In this document: positions 25,163 through 34,091 of the stretch, one piece after another | How the letters are laid out: every line of letters starts with the position of its first letter | Numbering within the stretch: position 1 is the stretch's first letter | Source: Bacteroidales bacterium | Lineage (GTDB): Bacteria > Bacteroidota > Bacteroidia > Bacteroidales > UBA3824 | Direction of reading: 5' to 3' | DNA: 44,199 nt | NCBI GenBank assembly: GCA_016286055.1 | Contig: JAEERW010000021.1 | Location: 1 to 44,199 of the forward strand | The notes under the pieces: generated by a model | Seen by the model: the letters and a program-made list of their open reading frames with translations, nothing else | What the model was told of the DNA's origin: nothing | The model's database searches: none | Program-made: the position numbers and the translations under genes

Positions 25163-26725
25163 ATGGCAAACAGAATTAATTTGAATATGACCACCGTTGA
25201 AAACCGCGAGTTGCGCCTCGGCACAATCATCGGTTGGGACGGTTCGGCTAAGGAACTTATCCGTCAGTCGGCTTACGACGAACGAAGCATCAAGAAGCAC
25301 GGCGGATGCAAGGGCGCAGGTCAGGGGTGCAGACTTTGTGAACTTCAAAGTCCTCTTAATCAGGAAACTATGTGCTCCAATGCAATTGTGCAGTGTCAAA
25401 TCGGCAACCTCACCGACTGTGTGCTTATCAACCACGCGCCAATCGGTTGCAGTAGCGAGGACGCAAAATTCAACCTCACTATGCATATGGGACTTGCACG
25501 TCGCGGCAAACCTCAACAAAACACGCTGTGTATCAGCACAAACCTTCAAGAAAAAGATATGGTGTTTGGTGGCAGCGCAAAACTTCGTCAGGCTATCAAA
25601 GTGGCAAAAGAACGTTTCAATCCCAAAGCAATTTTTATTGCAATGGCTTGTGCCACAGCCATTACCGGCGAAGACATCGACAGCGTTGCCGAGGAGATGG
25701 AGCCAGAAGTTGGTGTGCCAATCATTCCGCTTCATTGCGAGGGATTCCGCAGCAAACATTGGAGCACGGGATTCGATGTTGCATTCCACGGCGTGTTGCG
25801 TCAAATCGTTGAAAAACACCCTGTTAAAAAACAAAAAGACCTCATTAACATCATTGCTCTTTGGGGTACTGATTGGTTCACTGACCTATTGAAACCGCTC
25901 GGTCTCAGGGTAAACTACCTCTTGGATTGCGCATCGTTTGAGGAGATTCGTCAGGCGTCGGAGGCTGTGGCAACCACCACATTCTGCGAAACCCTCGGCG
26001 GATATATGGGTGCGGCTCTCGAAGACCAATTCGGCGTGCCGCAAATCGACGCTCCGCAGCCTTACGGAATCAAAGGTACCGACGCTTGGTTAAGGGCTAT
26101 CGCTAAGGTAGTTGGCAAGGAAGAGGAGGCTGAAAAATTCATAGAAAGCGAACACGCCCGAATCGCTCCAAAATTGGCTGAATACCGCGAATATTTCAAG
26201 GGCAAACACGGAATGGTGCTCACCGGCTCGGCATACGCTCACGGTTTGATAAGCGTTTTGGCAGAACTCGGAATCAAAAACGAAGGCGCACTTGTTTTCC
26301 ACCACGACCCCGTTTATGACGGTGCAGGCAAAAATCAGGATACATTGAAGGAACTTGTTGATACTTACGGAGATATACCGCATTACACTGTCAGCAAAAC
26401 CCGCGCTTTCCAACTTCCGCAACTCCTCAACCGTATCAAAACCGACTTCCTCATAATCCGTCACCCGGGACTTGCATCGGTTGCGGGACACCTCGGCGTG
26501 CCCACCTTTGCGCTCGGCGACGAACACATTCCTGTTGGCTACGACGGCATTCTCCGCGTTGGCGAAATCCTCAAAGGCGTACTTGCCCGAACCAAATTCA
26601 ACAAGACCCTCCAACGCCACGTCCGCCTGCCCTACAACGATTGGTGGTTTGCCCAAACCGACCCCTTCAAACTCACCAACGACAAGGATGTTTTCAAAGA
26701 AATTGAGGAGAGGTTAAATGATTAA
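25163..26725 (+). CDS. Nitrogenase component-1-like protein, NifD-type (first pair)
   Basis: The 520-aa protein aligns with NifD-family subunits. The three P-cluster-type cysteines are present with the right spacing: C71, C96 (HAPIGC) and C163 (ACATAITGEDID). HCEGF (191-195) matches the NifD CEGF loop. C275 (FCETLGGYMG) is at the position of the FeMo-cofactor cysteine. The partner histidine (H442 in Azotobacter NifD) is not found: the corresponding GVPTFALGDEH stretch has Gly/Leu at the site, with a histidine (H455) a few residues later. This argues against standard FeMo-cofactor and for a nitrogenase-like reductase or a scaffold. N-terminal C49, C56 and C59 are extra. It shares the N-terminal pattern with the second-pair gene at 42563, so they are paralogues. 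It starts from promoter P2; its partner follows after 218 bases. Confidence 0.88.
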   Translation: MANRINLNMTTVENRELRLGTIIGWDGSAKELIRQSAYDERSIKKHGGCKGAGQGCRLCELQSPLNQETMCSNAIVQCQIGNLTDCVLINHAPIGCSSEDAKFNLTMHMGLARRGKPQQNTLCISTNLQEKDMVFGGSAKLRQAIKVAKERFNPKAIFIAMACATAITGEDIDSVAEEMEPEVGVPIIPLHCEGFRSKHWSTGFDVAFHGVLRQIVEKHPVKKQKDLINIIALWGTDWFTDLLKPLGLRVNYLLDCASFEEIRQASEAVATTTFCETLGGYMGAALEDQFGVPQIDAPQPYGIKGTDAWLRAIAKVVGKEEEAEKFIESEHARIAPKLAEYREYFKGKHGMVLTGSAYAHGLISVLAELGIKNEGALVFHHDPVYDGAGKNQDTLKELVDTYGDIPHYTVSKTRAFQLPQLLNRIKTDFLIIRHPGLASVAGHLGVPTFALGDEHIPVGYDGILRVGEILKGVLARTKFNKTLQRHVRLPYNDWWFAQTDPFKLTNDKDVFKEIEERLND

Positions 26726-26738
26726 CTAATAATTAATA

Positions 26739-26927
26739 AACAACGAATTAAACGAATTTAAACGAATTCAAAATTCATAGAAATTTACAACGAATCCGCA
26801 AGCGGAGTACGAATACAACAAATAATGTTAAATATGTATTTGTTTAATTAGTTAATTAAAATTCAACTTGTTGATTTTTAATTATTTCGTAAAAGTCATA
26901 TTTGTTTCATTCGTTTAATTCGTTGTT
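26739..26927. repeat. Inverted repeat in the spacer of the first component-1-like pair
   Basis: AACAACGAATTAAACGAAT at 26739-26757 is perfectly complemented at 26909-26927, flanking about 150 bases of AT-rich sequence. No promoter of the P1-P6 type is present in this spacer. A related element lies at 35072-35151. Confidence 0.8.
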
Positions 26928-26943
26928 AAAAAAAGTAACTAAA

Positions 26944-28293
26944 ATGACTGAAATTAAAAAGAAAAAATCTTCGGTAATTTCCGATGTAAGATATGCCTGT
27001 GCGGTGGGCGCAACAAACACCGTGGTAGCCATCAAGGGCGCGGTTCCAATCGCAAACTGTTCGCCGGGCTGCCAATTGAAAACAACTGCGATGCTGACCT
27101 TTGAAAACGGTTTTCAGGGCAGTGTGGCGGCGGGCGGCGGCAATATGCCGAGTTCAAACGCCACTGAAAACGACGTGGTTTTTGGCGGTATCAAAACCCT
27201 CGACAACCTTATCAAATCAACCCTCAAAATCTACGACGGCGACCTTTTTGTGGTTCTCACGGGCTGCACCGGCGAACTCATCGGCGACAACGTTCCCGAC
27301 CTCGTGGGCAAGTACCAAAAGGCGGGCTACCCAATCGTCTATGCCAACACAGCGGGTTTCAAGGGCAACAATCTTTTTGGTCACGAGGAGGTTGTAAACG
27401 CCATAATCGACCAATTTGTAGGCGATTACAACGGCGAAAAACAAAAAGGTTTGGTAAATCTTTGGTTTGAAACTCCATACTACAATCAAAATTGGCGCGG
27501 TGATTATCAGGAACTTGCACGCATTCTCCGTGGCGCAGGTTTGGAGGTAAACGTTTTGTTTGGTCCTGAAAATCCGGGCGTTAGCGCGTGGAAAAAGATT
27601 CCGCAGGCGCAGTTCAACCTTGTGGTTTCGCCGTGGGTTGGTGTCAAGAATGCCGAACATCTCGAAAAGAAATACAACCAGCCGTTCCTCCACATTCCCG
27701 AAATACCCGTTGGCGAAGAAGCCACTGCAAAATTCATTCGCCAAGTGGTTGATTATGCGGGTATTGACAAGCAAAAATCCGAAGATTTCATCAAATCAGA
27801 GGCGGAGATTTATTACTATTACCTCGAACATTTTTCGGAATTTTTTGCCGAATATTGGTACGGAATGCCAAGCGAGTTTGTGGTAACAGCCGACGCCGCT
27901 TACGCCTTGGCTTACAGCAAGTTTCTTGCCGACCAAATCGGTCTTATCCCCAAGCGTGTGGTAATCACCGACAACACTCCGCAGAAATTCCGTCCCGCCA
28001 TCACCGAATATTTCAAAAACAATATTTCGGAAGGCGTAAGCATCGATGTTGACTTTGAAGAAGACGGCTACGAAGTGGAGAAACTCATTGAAACAGTTGA
28101 GTTTACGGCAGGCAAACCGCTCATCCTCGGCACCTCGTGGGAACAGAATTTGGCAACCCAAAAGAACGCCCTTTTCTTTGAAATTTCCACCCCCTCGTCC
28201 GAAACTCTCATCGTCAACCGCTCTCACATCGGCTACAAAGGCGCATTGCAGTTTTTGGAGAGGATTTATTCCGCAAGCGTGGGAGGAAAATAA
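26944..28293 (+). CDS. Nitrogenase component-1-like protein, NifK-type (first pair)
   Basis: The 449-aa protein is the likely beta-type partner of the upstream NifD-like gene. It has three cysteines in the P-cluster pattern: C19 (YACAVGAT), C43 (NCSPGC) and C108 (VLTGCTGELIGDN), the last equal to the NifK/NifD CxxxxIGDD loop. It lacks the long N-terminal extension of standard NifK and is about 70 residues shorter. GTSWEQNLA and VNRSHIGYKGALQFLERIY occupy the C-terminal position of the NifK family. The ATG at 26944 is used: the frame upstream is AT-rich repeat DNA. It ends at a hairpin (28323-28362), so the D-K pair forms one transcript. As a heterotetramer with its partner it would take electrons from the NifH-like protein. 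Confidence 0.85.
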   Translation: MTEIKKKKSSVISDVRYACAVGATNTVVAIKGAVPIANCSPGCQLKTTAMLTFENGFQGSVAAGGGNMPSSNATENDVVFGGIKTLDNLIKSTLKIYDGDLFVVLTGCTGELIGDNVPDLVGKYQKAGYPIVYANTAGFKGNNLFGHEEVVNAIIDQFVGDYNGEKQKGLVNLWFETPYYNQNWRGDYQELARILRGAGLEVNVLFGPENPGVSAWKKIPQAQFNLVVSPWVGVKNAEHLEKKYNQPFLHIPEIPVGEEATAKFIRQVVDYAGIDKQKSEDFIKSEAEIYYYYLEHFSEFFAEYWYGMPSEFVVTADAAYALAYSKFLADQIGLIPKRVVITDNTPQKFRPAITEYFKNNISEGVSIDVDFEEDGYEVEKLIETVEFTAGKPLILGTSWEQNLATQKNALFFEISTPSSETLIVNRSHIGYKGALQFLERIYSASVGGK

Positions 28294-28322
28294 TGCATAA
28301 TTCATAATGCATAATTCATAAT

Positions 28323-28362
28323 TTCGCCGTCCGGAGGGTGATTCGGGCGGCGAATTTTATTT
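28323..28362 (+). terminator. Intrinsic terminator after the first component-1-like pair
   Basis: TTCGCCGTCCG (28323-28333) pairs with CGGGCGGCGAA (28344-28354, one G-U pair) around a 10-base loop and is followed by TTTTATTTTT. Confidence 0.85.
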
Positions 28363-28432
28363 TTGACTATTTTTTTACATTTTTTCGCACATTTTTGCAG
28401 AAAAAATGTGCCGCTAATTGAAAAAAAAGAGG

Positions 28433-28440
28433 TATATTTG
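28433..28440 (+). promoter_or_regulatory. -7 box (TATATTTG) of the first TIR gene
   Basis: It matches TAnnTTTG, 33 bases before the ATG at 28474. No clear -33 element is seen. Confidence 0.5.
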
Positions 28441-28473
28441 CGGATATATTAATGATGTTGATTTAATTTTGCT

Positions 28474-30972
28474 ATGGCAATGACCTACACATACGACTAT
28501 TTTATCAGCTACCGGCGGGCGTGCGGCGGTAAGTTATACGCATTGATGATATATAATATTCTACACGAATGCGGTAAAAAGGTGTTTCTTGACCTTAATG
28601 ATATGGTCATGGGTAATTATCATCATCAACTTGAAACGGAAATATCTAAATCTGAAACTGTGATTTTGATATTGAACAAGGATTCGTGGCGGTCGAAAGA
28701 AATCGACACATATTATAAAGAAATAATCCATGCGGTAAAAGGAAATAAGAATATTTTGCCTGTGGAGTTTGCGGACAATATTTTGTGCAACGTCCCTGAA
28801 TGTTTGAAAAAAGAATTGGGTGAAGATTATTCATTGGAGGTCAATCAAAAAATTAGATTTAATCATCAGACTTTTGAACACGACTTGTGCCATGCGTTAG
28901 GCATCGCCTACCTCTACGACAGCCAAAATGAAAAACTTCCGCGTTTTTCAATGCCCTTTGTGATGGATGACCTTGTTGCCCGAGACGAAAAGGTTGACAA
29001 TCTTTGCGACAAAATATTAAATAATCACGTTTTTAATCTTATCGGCATTGGAGGCATCGGCAAAACCACGCTTTCTTATCTTTTGACTAAAAGGTTTGGT
29101 CCTCTGTTCAATAACATTGCATACGTCGTTGTCAATGGTAATATCAAAGAGGATTTTGCATCGCAAATAAATGCAACATTGAATTTGGATATTGCACCCA
29201 ATGTGCCGATTGAAGAACAATACAAAACGATTATTTCCTATATGGACCAATACCAAACGGGAAACAATCTTTTGATTTTGGACGTTAATGAAACGGCGGA
29301 TAAAAAAGAAATCGAAGATTATGCCAAGAAACTAAAAAACAACACCTTGCCTATAAACAAAATATATCCAAACAATTGGAAAATTTTGATATTGTCGCGT
29401 GAGAAATTTGGGCGTTTTCACTACGAAGATCTTAGCGATGATGAGGACAAGGAGTTTTTGAAAGAGTTGTTTTTGAAGAGAGCGAACAAAAACGAAGATG
29501 ATTTTAAAGATTATGACGGATTGTTTGAGTTAATCAAATATAGTCCGCTTTTGGCGGAGCAACTCGGCATTTATTTTGAATGTCAACCGATTCCATCATT
29601 AGAGGAAATCAAAGGCATACTTTACGGCAATTTGCGCGAAGAAGATATTCTCGGCACTAACGCCCACAACCGCGAGGAAAGAACGCTTATCTGTTTCTTG
29701 CAAAATCTCATTCATTATCACGAATTTAATGATGATGAAAAAGCCGTTTTACGTCATTTTGTCTTGTGGAAAAGTGAATATTTAAGTATAAATATAATTG
29801 GCGATTTGCTCAAAGATACGTGCCGAAATTTGAACGAAGCACTCGGTTCACTTGCCAATCGTTCCATATTAAATTATGACCAAAAAGAAATAAACGCATA
29901 TTACAAACTTCACGGCTTGTTGGCGGACTCATTGCGCGAACAGTTTGATATAACAAAACAAGATTACGAACTTTATTTTGACAATATTTTAAGAATCTGC
30001 GACTACAAATTCCGTGAATTTTTGCCATACGCCGATTGCATAGGCAATAGTTTGTGCGAATACGAGATAACAACAAATGTTGCTTTCTTAAATCATAAGG
30101 CTATAAAATTTAAAGACACTTGGAAAACCGATTATGCAAAAAAACTGTATGACAAATGTATCAAAATTACAAATCAAAGACTTGAAGCCGAGCCGGAGAA
30201 CATCGATTATTTAGAGCATTTGTCAGCCGCATACGGCAACCTTGCTAATTTGCAGAAAGACCAATTAAACGACTATGAATTAGCTGAAAAGAATTACAAC
30301 AAAGCAATAGAAATACACGAAAGAATAATCAAAATCTCGGCTACTCCTAAATATCTAAACTTATTGGCAACGGACTACAACAACCTCGCTGTTTTGCAGG
30401 AAAAACATCTGAACGATCCTAAATTTGCCGAAAAAAATTACGAAAAAGCAATAGAAATACTCAAAAAGCTAACTAAAACCTCAGACAATATCAAATATCT
30501 AAACGGTTTGGCACGCGCATATTACAACCTCGCTTTGTTGCAGTATGAGAGTCTAAACGACTATAATGCCGCCGAAACAAACTACGACAAAGCAATAGAA
30601 ATTGGAGAAGAAATAAGAAAAATCTCGAATGAACCCGAATATTTGGATCTGATGGCAACGGCATACGGTTCTCTTGCTAATTTACAAAAGGGAAACGATA
30701 ATAACGACGCTGCAAAAGTGAATTATGACAATGCAATCGAAATCTTAGAGAATATAAAAGATACAAATCTTGAATACTTAGTTGATTGGATGCTTGCAAA
30801 AGATTTACTTGCAGATCTTTATATCGCTACCGGCAATCCGGCTGAGGCGCGAGAAATTGTGAACGAGATAAAACCGATAGCCGAAAAATTGCTTGAAGAA
30901 TATACGAATTATGGTAAGCTGAAACAGGTATATGGATGGATAAAGGACACGGAATCGGATTTGAATCAATAA
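28474..30972 (+). CDS. TIR-NB-ARC-TPR protein 1 (STAND/NLR-like)
   Basis: The 832-aa protein has three parts. An N-terminal TIR domain (about 1-140; YDYFISYRRACGGKLYALMI, KKVFLDLNDM, then SWRSKEIDTYYKEI, with the likely catalytic glutamate) is followed by an NB-ARC/STAND ATPase with Walker A (GIGGIGKTT, about 190-198), Walker B-like NNLLILDVNE (about 264-273) and an MHD-like KLHGLLADSL. C-terminal TPR repeats cover about 580-800 (AEKNYNKAIEI-type units). Bacterial TIR-STAND proteins sense phage and then degrade NAD+ or make signalling nucleotides. A paralogue follows, and the two differ most in the TIR domain. No separate effector gene is seen. The pair sits between two sulfur-regulon units as a likely defence insertion. 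Confidence 0.88.
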   Translation: MAMTYTYDYFISYRRACGGKLYALMIYNILHECGKKVFLDLNDMVMGNYHHQLETEISKSETVILILNKDSWRSKEIDTYYKEIIHAVKGNKNILPVEFADNILCNVPECLKKELGEDYSLEVNQKIRFNHQTFEHDLCHALGIAYLYDSQNEKLPRFSMPFVMDDLVARDEKVDNLCDKILNNHVFNLIGIGGIGKTTLSYLLTKRFGPLFNNIAYVVVNGNIKEDFASQINATLNLDIAPNVPIEEQYKTIISYMDQYQTGNNLLILDVNETADKKEIEDYAKKLKNNTLPINKIYPNNWKILILSREKFGRFHYEDLSDDEDKEFLKELFLKRANKNEDDFKDYDGLFELIKYSPLLAEQLGIYFECQPIPSLEEIKGILYGNLREEDILGTNAHNREERTLICFLQNLIHYHEFNDDEKAVLRHFVLWKSEYLSINIIGDLLKDTCRNLNEALGSLANRSILNYDQKEINAYYKLHGLLADSLREQFDITKQDYELYFDNILRICDYKFREFLPYADCIGNSLCEYEITTNVAFLNHKAIKFKDTWKTDYAKKLYDKCIKITNQRLEAEPENIDYLEHLSAAYGNLANLQKDQLNDYELAEKNYNKAIEIHERIIKISATPKYLNLLATDYNNLAVLQEKHLNDPKFAEKNYEKAIEILKKLTKTSDNIKYLNGLARAYYNLALLQYESLNDYNAAETNYDKAIEIGEEIRKISNEPEYLDLMATAYGSLANLQKGNDNNDAAKVNYDNAIEILENIKDTNLEYLVDWMLAKDLLADLYIATGNPAEAREIVNEIKPIAEKLLEEYTNYGKLKQVYGWIKDTESDLNQ

Positions 30973-30986
30973 TCCGCCGCCTTGCC

Positions 30987-31014
30987 GTAGAGACGATGTG
31001 CACATCGTCTCTAC
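30987..31014. terminator. Perfect palindrome after TIR gene 1
   Basis: GTAGAGACGATGTG and its complement meet without a loop (28 bases). It lies 14 bases after the stop codon. It may act as a terminator stem, though no long T-run follows, or it may be a dispersed REP/MITE-type palindrome. Confidence 0.6.
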
Positions 31015-31149
31015 ACAAATTTTCAAATTAAATTTTCACGAAAAACAGCAATCCGTAATCCATCAAACAAGGGAAAAAAGCGGAGAATTTTTTTTTGTAT
31101 TTGATGGAAAGTTGTTATCTTTACCACGACAATTAATCATAGTAAAGTT

Positions 31150-33651
31150 ATGGCACAGACATACGACTATTTCATCAGCTACCGGCGGGCGGGCGGCGGC
31201 GCATTGGCGGCGCGGTACGTGAAGACTATATTGTGCAAATACGGCAAAAAGGTTTTCCTTGATGTTGACGACATCAAGAAAGGCGAATATAAGCCGCAGA
31301 TTTACAGTGCCATAGAAAATTCCACAGATTTTATTTTGATTCTTAACGAGGAATCGTGGAGAGAAAAAGTAAAAATCGACGTTTACTACGAAGAAATCAT
31401 AAGAATCACCAAGCAAGACGGCGACATTATCCCGATTGAATTTGCAAAAGACGTGTTGAAAAATGTTCCGGGTATTTTGAGTTTAAAAATATTGAAAGAC
31501 ATCGGGTCGTTTGAAAAGATTAGTTACAATCACGAGGATTATTTTCTATTTGAGGAAAAGCTGTGTGACAAGTTAGGCCTCACCTACTCTCCCGACAGCA
31601 AAATCAAACAACTTCATCATTTCTCGATGCCGTTTGAGATTGAAGAAGGCGAACTTGTCAAGCGCGACAAAAAAGTGAGGGAGATTTGCGATGAAATTGT
31701 CAAACACCGCATTTATAACCTTGTGGGCATAGGCGGCTGCGGAAAAACTACGCTCACTTACCTTTTGGCGGATCAATACAAAAATCTGTTCGACAACATC
31801 GCATACGTGGTGGTTAACGGCAATATCAAAGAGGATTTTGTGGCGCAGATTAATGCGACGTTGAAATTTGATTTTGAGCAAAATATACCGATTGACGACA
31901 AATACAATGCTCTTATTTCCTTTATGGACCAATACCAAACAGGAAACAACCTTTTGATTTTGGACGTTAATGAAACGGCGGATAAAAAAGCAATTGAGGA
32001 TTATGCCAAGAAACTCAAAAACAACAACTTGCCTACAAACAAAATATATCCGAACGGTTGGAATATTTTGATTTTGTCGCGTGAGAAGTTCGGGGATTTT
32101 CATAACGAAAATATTAGCGATGAAAAAGACAATGACTTTTTGAAAGAATTGTTTTTGAAAAAGGCGGACAAAAACGAAGATGATTTTGATGATTATGATG
32201 GTTTGTTTGAGTTGATAAAATACAGTCCGCTTTTGGCGGAGCAACTCGGCATTTATTTTGAATGTCAACCGATTCCATCATTGGAAGAAATCAAAGGCAT
32301 ACTTTACGGCGATTTGCGCGACGAGGAAATCCAAGGCACCAACGCCCACAACCGCGAGGAAAGAACGCTCATCTGTTTCTTGAAAAATCTCATTGATTAT
32401 CAGGAATTTACTGATGACGAAAAAACTGTTTTGCGTCATTTCGTCTTGTGGAAAAGTGAATATATAAGTCTCGATATAATAAGCGATTTGCTCAAAGGCA
32501 CGTGCCGCAATTTGAATAAAGCACTTGGCTCACTTGCCAAGCGTTCCATATTTGATTATGACCAAAAAGGTAAAACCGCATATTACAAACTCCACGGCTT
32601 GTTGGCGGACTCATTGCGCGAACAGATTGATGTTACAAAACAAAATTACAAAACATATTTCTTCAATATTTTAAGAATCTGCGACTACAATTTCCGCGAT
32701 TTTTTGCCATACGCCGATTGCATAGGCAATAGTTTGTGCGAATATGAGATAACAACGTGGGTTGATTTCTTAAATAGTACGGCTGTAAAATTTCTAGACA
32801 CTTGGAAAACTGATTATGCACAAAAACTGTATGACAAATGTATTAAAATTTCAAAACAAAGACTTGAATCCGAGCCGGAGAACATCGAATGGTTAGAGGA
32901 TTTGTCAAACGCATACAACAACCTTGCAAATTTGCAGAAAGACCGCTTAAACGACTATGAATCAGCCGAAAAGAATTACAACAAAGCAATAGAAATAGAC
33001 GAAAGAATAATCGAAATCTCGGCTACGCCAAAATATCAAAACTTATTGGCAACGCACTACAACAACCTTGCTAATTTGCAGCAAGACCATCTGAACGATC
33101 CTGAATCTGCCGAGACAAATTTCAAAAATGCAATAGAAATACTCAAAAAAATAACTGAAACCTCAGATAATCCCGAGTATCTAAACGGTTTGGCTCGTGC
33201 ATACTACAACCTCGCAAATTTGCAGAATTTCAATCTTAACGACTATGATTCCGCCGAAATCCACTACAATAAAGCAATAGAAATAGGAAAAGAAATAAGG
33301 AAAGTCTCGGATAAGCCTCAATATTTGAATCTGTTGGCAAAGGCATACAACAACCTTGCAAATTTGCAAAAGAACCAAAAGAGATACGACTCTGCAATAG
33401 AGAATTGTATCGAGGCAATAGAAATAGGGGATAATATTAAAGATACAAATCTTGAATACTTGGTTGGTTGGATGATTTCAAAAGGTATGCTTGCGGATCT
33501 TTATATTGTGGCTGACAAACCGACTGAGGCGCGAGTAATTTTGGATGAAATAAAACCGCAAGCCGAGGAATTGCTTGAAGAATATCCGGATTTTGGTTAT
33601 CTGAAAAAGGTATATGGATGGATAAAGAACGCGGAATCTAAATTAAATTAA
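31150..33651 (+). CDS. TIR-NB-ARC-TPR protein 2 (STAND/NLR-like paralogue)
   Basis: The 833-aa protein has the same layout as its neighbour: TIR domain (YDYFISYRRAGGGALAARYV, KKVFLDVDDIKKGEY, SWREKVKIDVYYEEI), NB-ARC with Walker A GIGGCGKTT (about 192-200) and NNLLILDVNE, MHD-like KLHGLLADSL, and TPR units (about 575-790). Long stretches of the ATPase and the start of the sensor are nearly identical to protein 1 (for example YDGLFELIKYSPLLAEQLGI in both), while the TIR halves and parts of the TPRs differ. This looks like a recent duplication kept similar by gene conversion. It is separated from the first gene by a palindrome and a weak TATCTTTA box, so it may be transcribed on its own. Confidence 0.88.
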   Translation: MAQTYDYFISYRRAGGGALAARYVKTILCKYGKKVFLDVDDIKKGEYKPQIYSAIENSTDFILILNEESWREKVKIDVYYEEIIRITKQDGDIIPIEFAKDVLKNVPGILSLKILKDIGSFEKISYNHEDYFLFEEKLCDKLGLTYSPDSKIKQLHHFSMPFEIEEGELVKRDKKVREICDEIVKHRIYNLVGIGGCGKTTLTYLLADQYKNLFDNIAYVVVNGNIKEDFVAQINATLKFDFEQNIPIDDKYNALISFMDQYQTGNNLLILDVNETADKKAIEDYAKKLKNNNLPTNKIYPNGWNILILSREKFGDFHNENISDEKDNDFLKELFLKKADKNEDDFDDYDGLFELIKYSPLLAEQLGIYFECQPIPSLEEIKGILYGDLRDEEIQGTNAHNREERTLICFLKNLIDYQEFTDDEKTVLRHFVLWKSEYISLDIISDLLKGTCRNLNKALGSLAKRSIFDYDQKGKTAYYKLHGLLADSLREQIDVTKQNYKTYFFNILRICDYNFRDFLPYADCIGNSLCEYEITTWVDFLNSTAVKFLDTWKTDYAQKLYDKCIKISKQRLESEPENIEWLEDLSNAYNNLANLQKDRLNDYESAEKNYNKAIEIDERIIEISATPKYQNLLATHYNNLANLQQDHLNDPESAETNFKNAIEILKKITETSDNPEYLNGLARAYYNLANLQNFNLNDYDSAEIHYNKAIEIGKEIRKVSDKPQYLNLLAKAYNNLANLQKNQKRYDSAIENCIEAIEIGDNIKDTNLEYLVGWMISKGMLADLYIVADKPTEARVILDEIKPQAEELLEEYPDFGYLKKVYGWIKNAESKLN

Positions 33652-33823
33652 GTTTTACATAATTGCATTTGACCCAATATAGAACAATCATTTTGAATTT
33701 CACAAAACTATTTGCATAATTCATACATTTTTTCTTTTCCACCCCCATCCACCTTTTCTCTTCCATATATTTATTCCAAACCCCGCCCCATTTTCCGAAA
33801 AAATCTCCAAAAATCATCTTCCT
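33652..33823. other. Non-coding spacer before leader promoter
   Basis: About 170 bases of pyrimidine-rich sequence between TIR gene 2 and promoter P3. I see no gene, hairpin or repeat in it. Confidence 0.5.
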
Positions 33824-33855
33824 CTTGGTAAAAAACGACCTTACCTCTACCTTTG
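33824..33855 (+). promoter_or_regulatory. Regulon promoter P3 (Cys leader and cystathionine genes)
   Basis: CTTCCTCTTGG with CTTGG at 33824-33828, 23 bases, then the TTTG of TACCTTTG (33848-33855). Predicted start near 33862, only about 16 bases before the leader ATG. Confidence 0.8.
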
Positions 33856-33877
33856 CAATCGTAAAACATTTAAAAAA

Positions 33878-34000
33878 ATGACAGATTTAACTACATATAA
33901 TTTTAACTATTGCGTCGCGGCAACCTTCGGGGATTCAGAATGTTCCGAGGGTGTTTTTGGCGTATATGGACGATGTAGCGGTGTCTGTTGCCTTTTCTAA
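33878..34000 (+). CDS. Cysteine-rich leader peptide (40 aa), candidate attenuator ORF
   Basis: This short frame starts about 16 bases after the predicted transcription start of P3 and ends 91 bases before the cystathionine beta-synthase-like gene. It encodes five cysteines in 40 residues: C12 (FNYCVAATF), C22 (SECSEG), C33 and the adjacent pair C37-C38 (RCSGVCCLF, then stop). Such a density of Cys codons directly upstream of cysteine-metabolism genes is what a transcription attenuator or ribosome-stalling leader predicts. The mRNA can form a hairpin over codons 16-25 followed by TGTTTTT, and a second one after the stop codon. It could also be a small metal-binding protein; no homologue is known to me. 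Coding is supported by position and composition, not by comparison. Confidence 0.6.
   Translation: MTDLTTYNFNYCVAATFGDSECSEGVFGVYGRCSGVCCLF
33924..33958 (+). terminator. Candidate attenuator hairpin inside the Cys leader
   Basis: CCTTCGG (33924-33930) pairs with CCGAGGG (33945-33951, one G-U) and is followed by TGTTTTT. The first leader Cys codon (33911-33913) lies 11 bases before the left arm, so a ribosome stalled there would mask it. Confidence 0.5.
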
Positions 34001-34042
34001 TCGGGGAGTCGTTTCTCTTTCCCCTGCAATTAAATAATTGCA
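34001..34042 (+). promoter_or_regulatory. Post-leader hairpins (possible anti-attenuator)
   Basis: GGGGA (34003-34007) can pair with TCCCC (34020-34024). TGCAATT and its complement follow at 34025-34042. TCGGGGA also occurs at 33927-33933 in the first hairpin, so TCCCC has two mutually exclusive partners. Confidence 0.4.
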
Positions 34043-34091
34043 AAATTTCCATCTAAAATTATTGTGTTTTTTTAACTAACATTGCATCATT

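Noticed and set aside
26090-26656. Possible antisense gene in the first NifD-type gene
   Set aside because: It is fully contained in a conserved gene and carries no recognisable motif.
30987-31014. Insertion-sequence end
   Set aside because: A single perfect palindrome without transposase, target duplication or partner end. Kept only as a terminator or REP-type palindrome.
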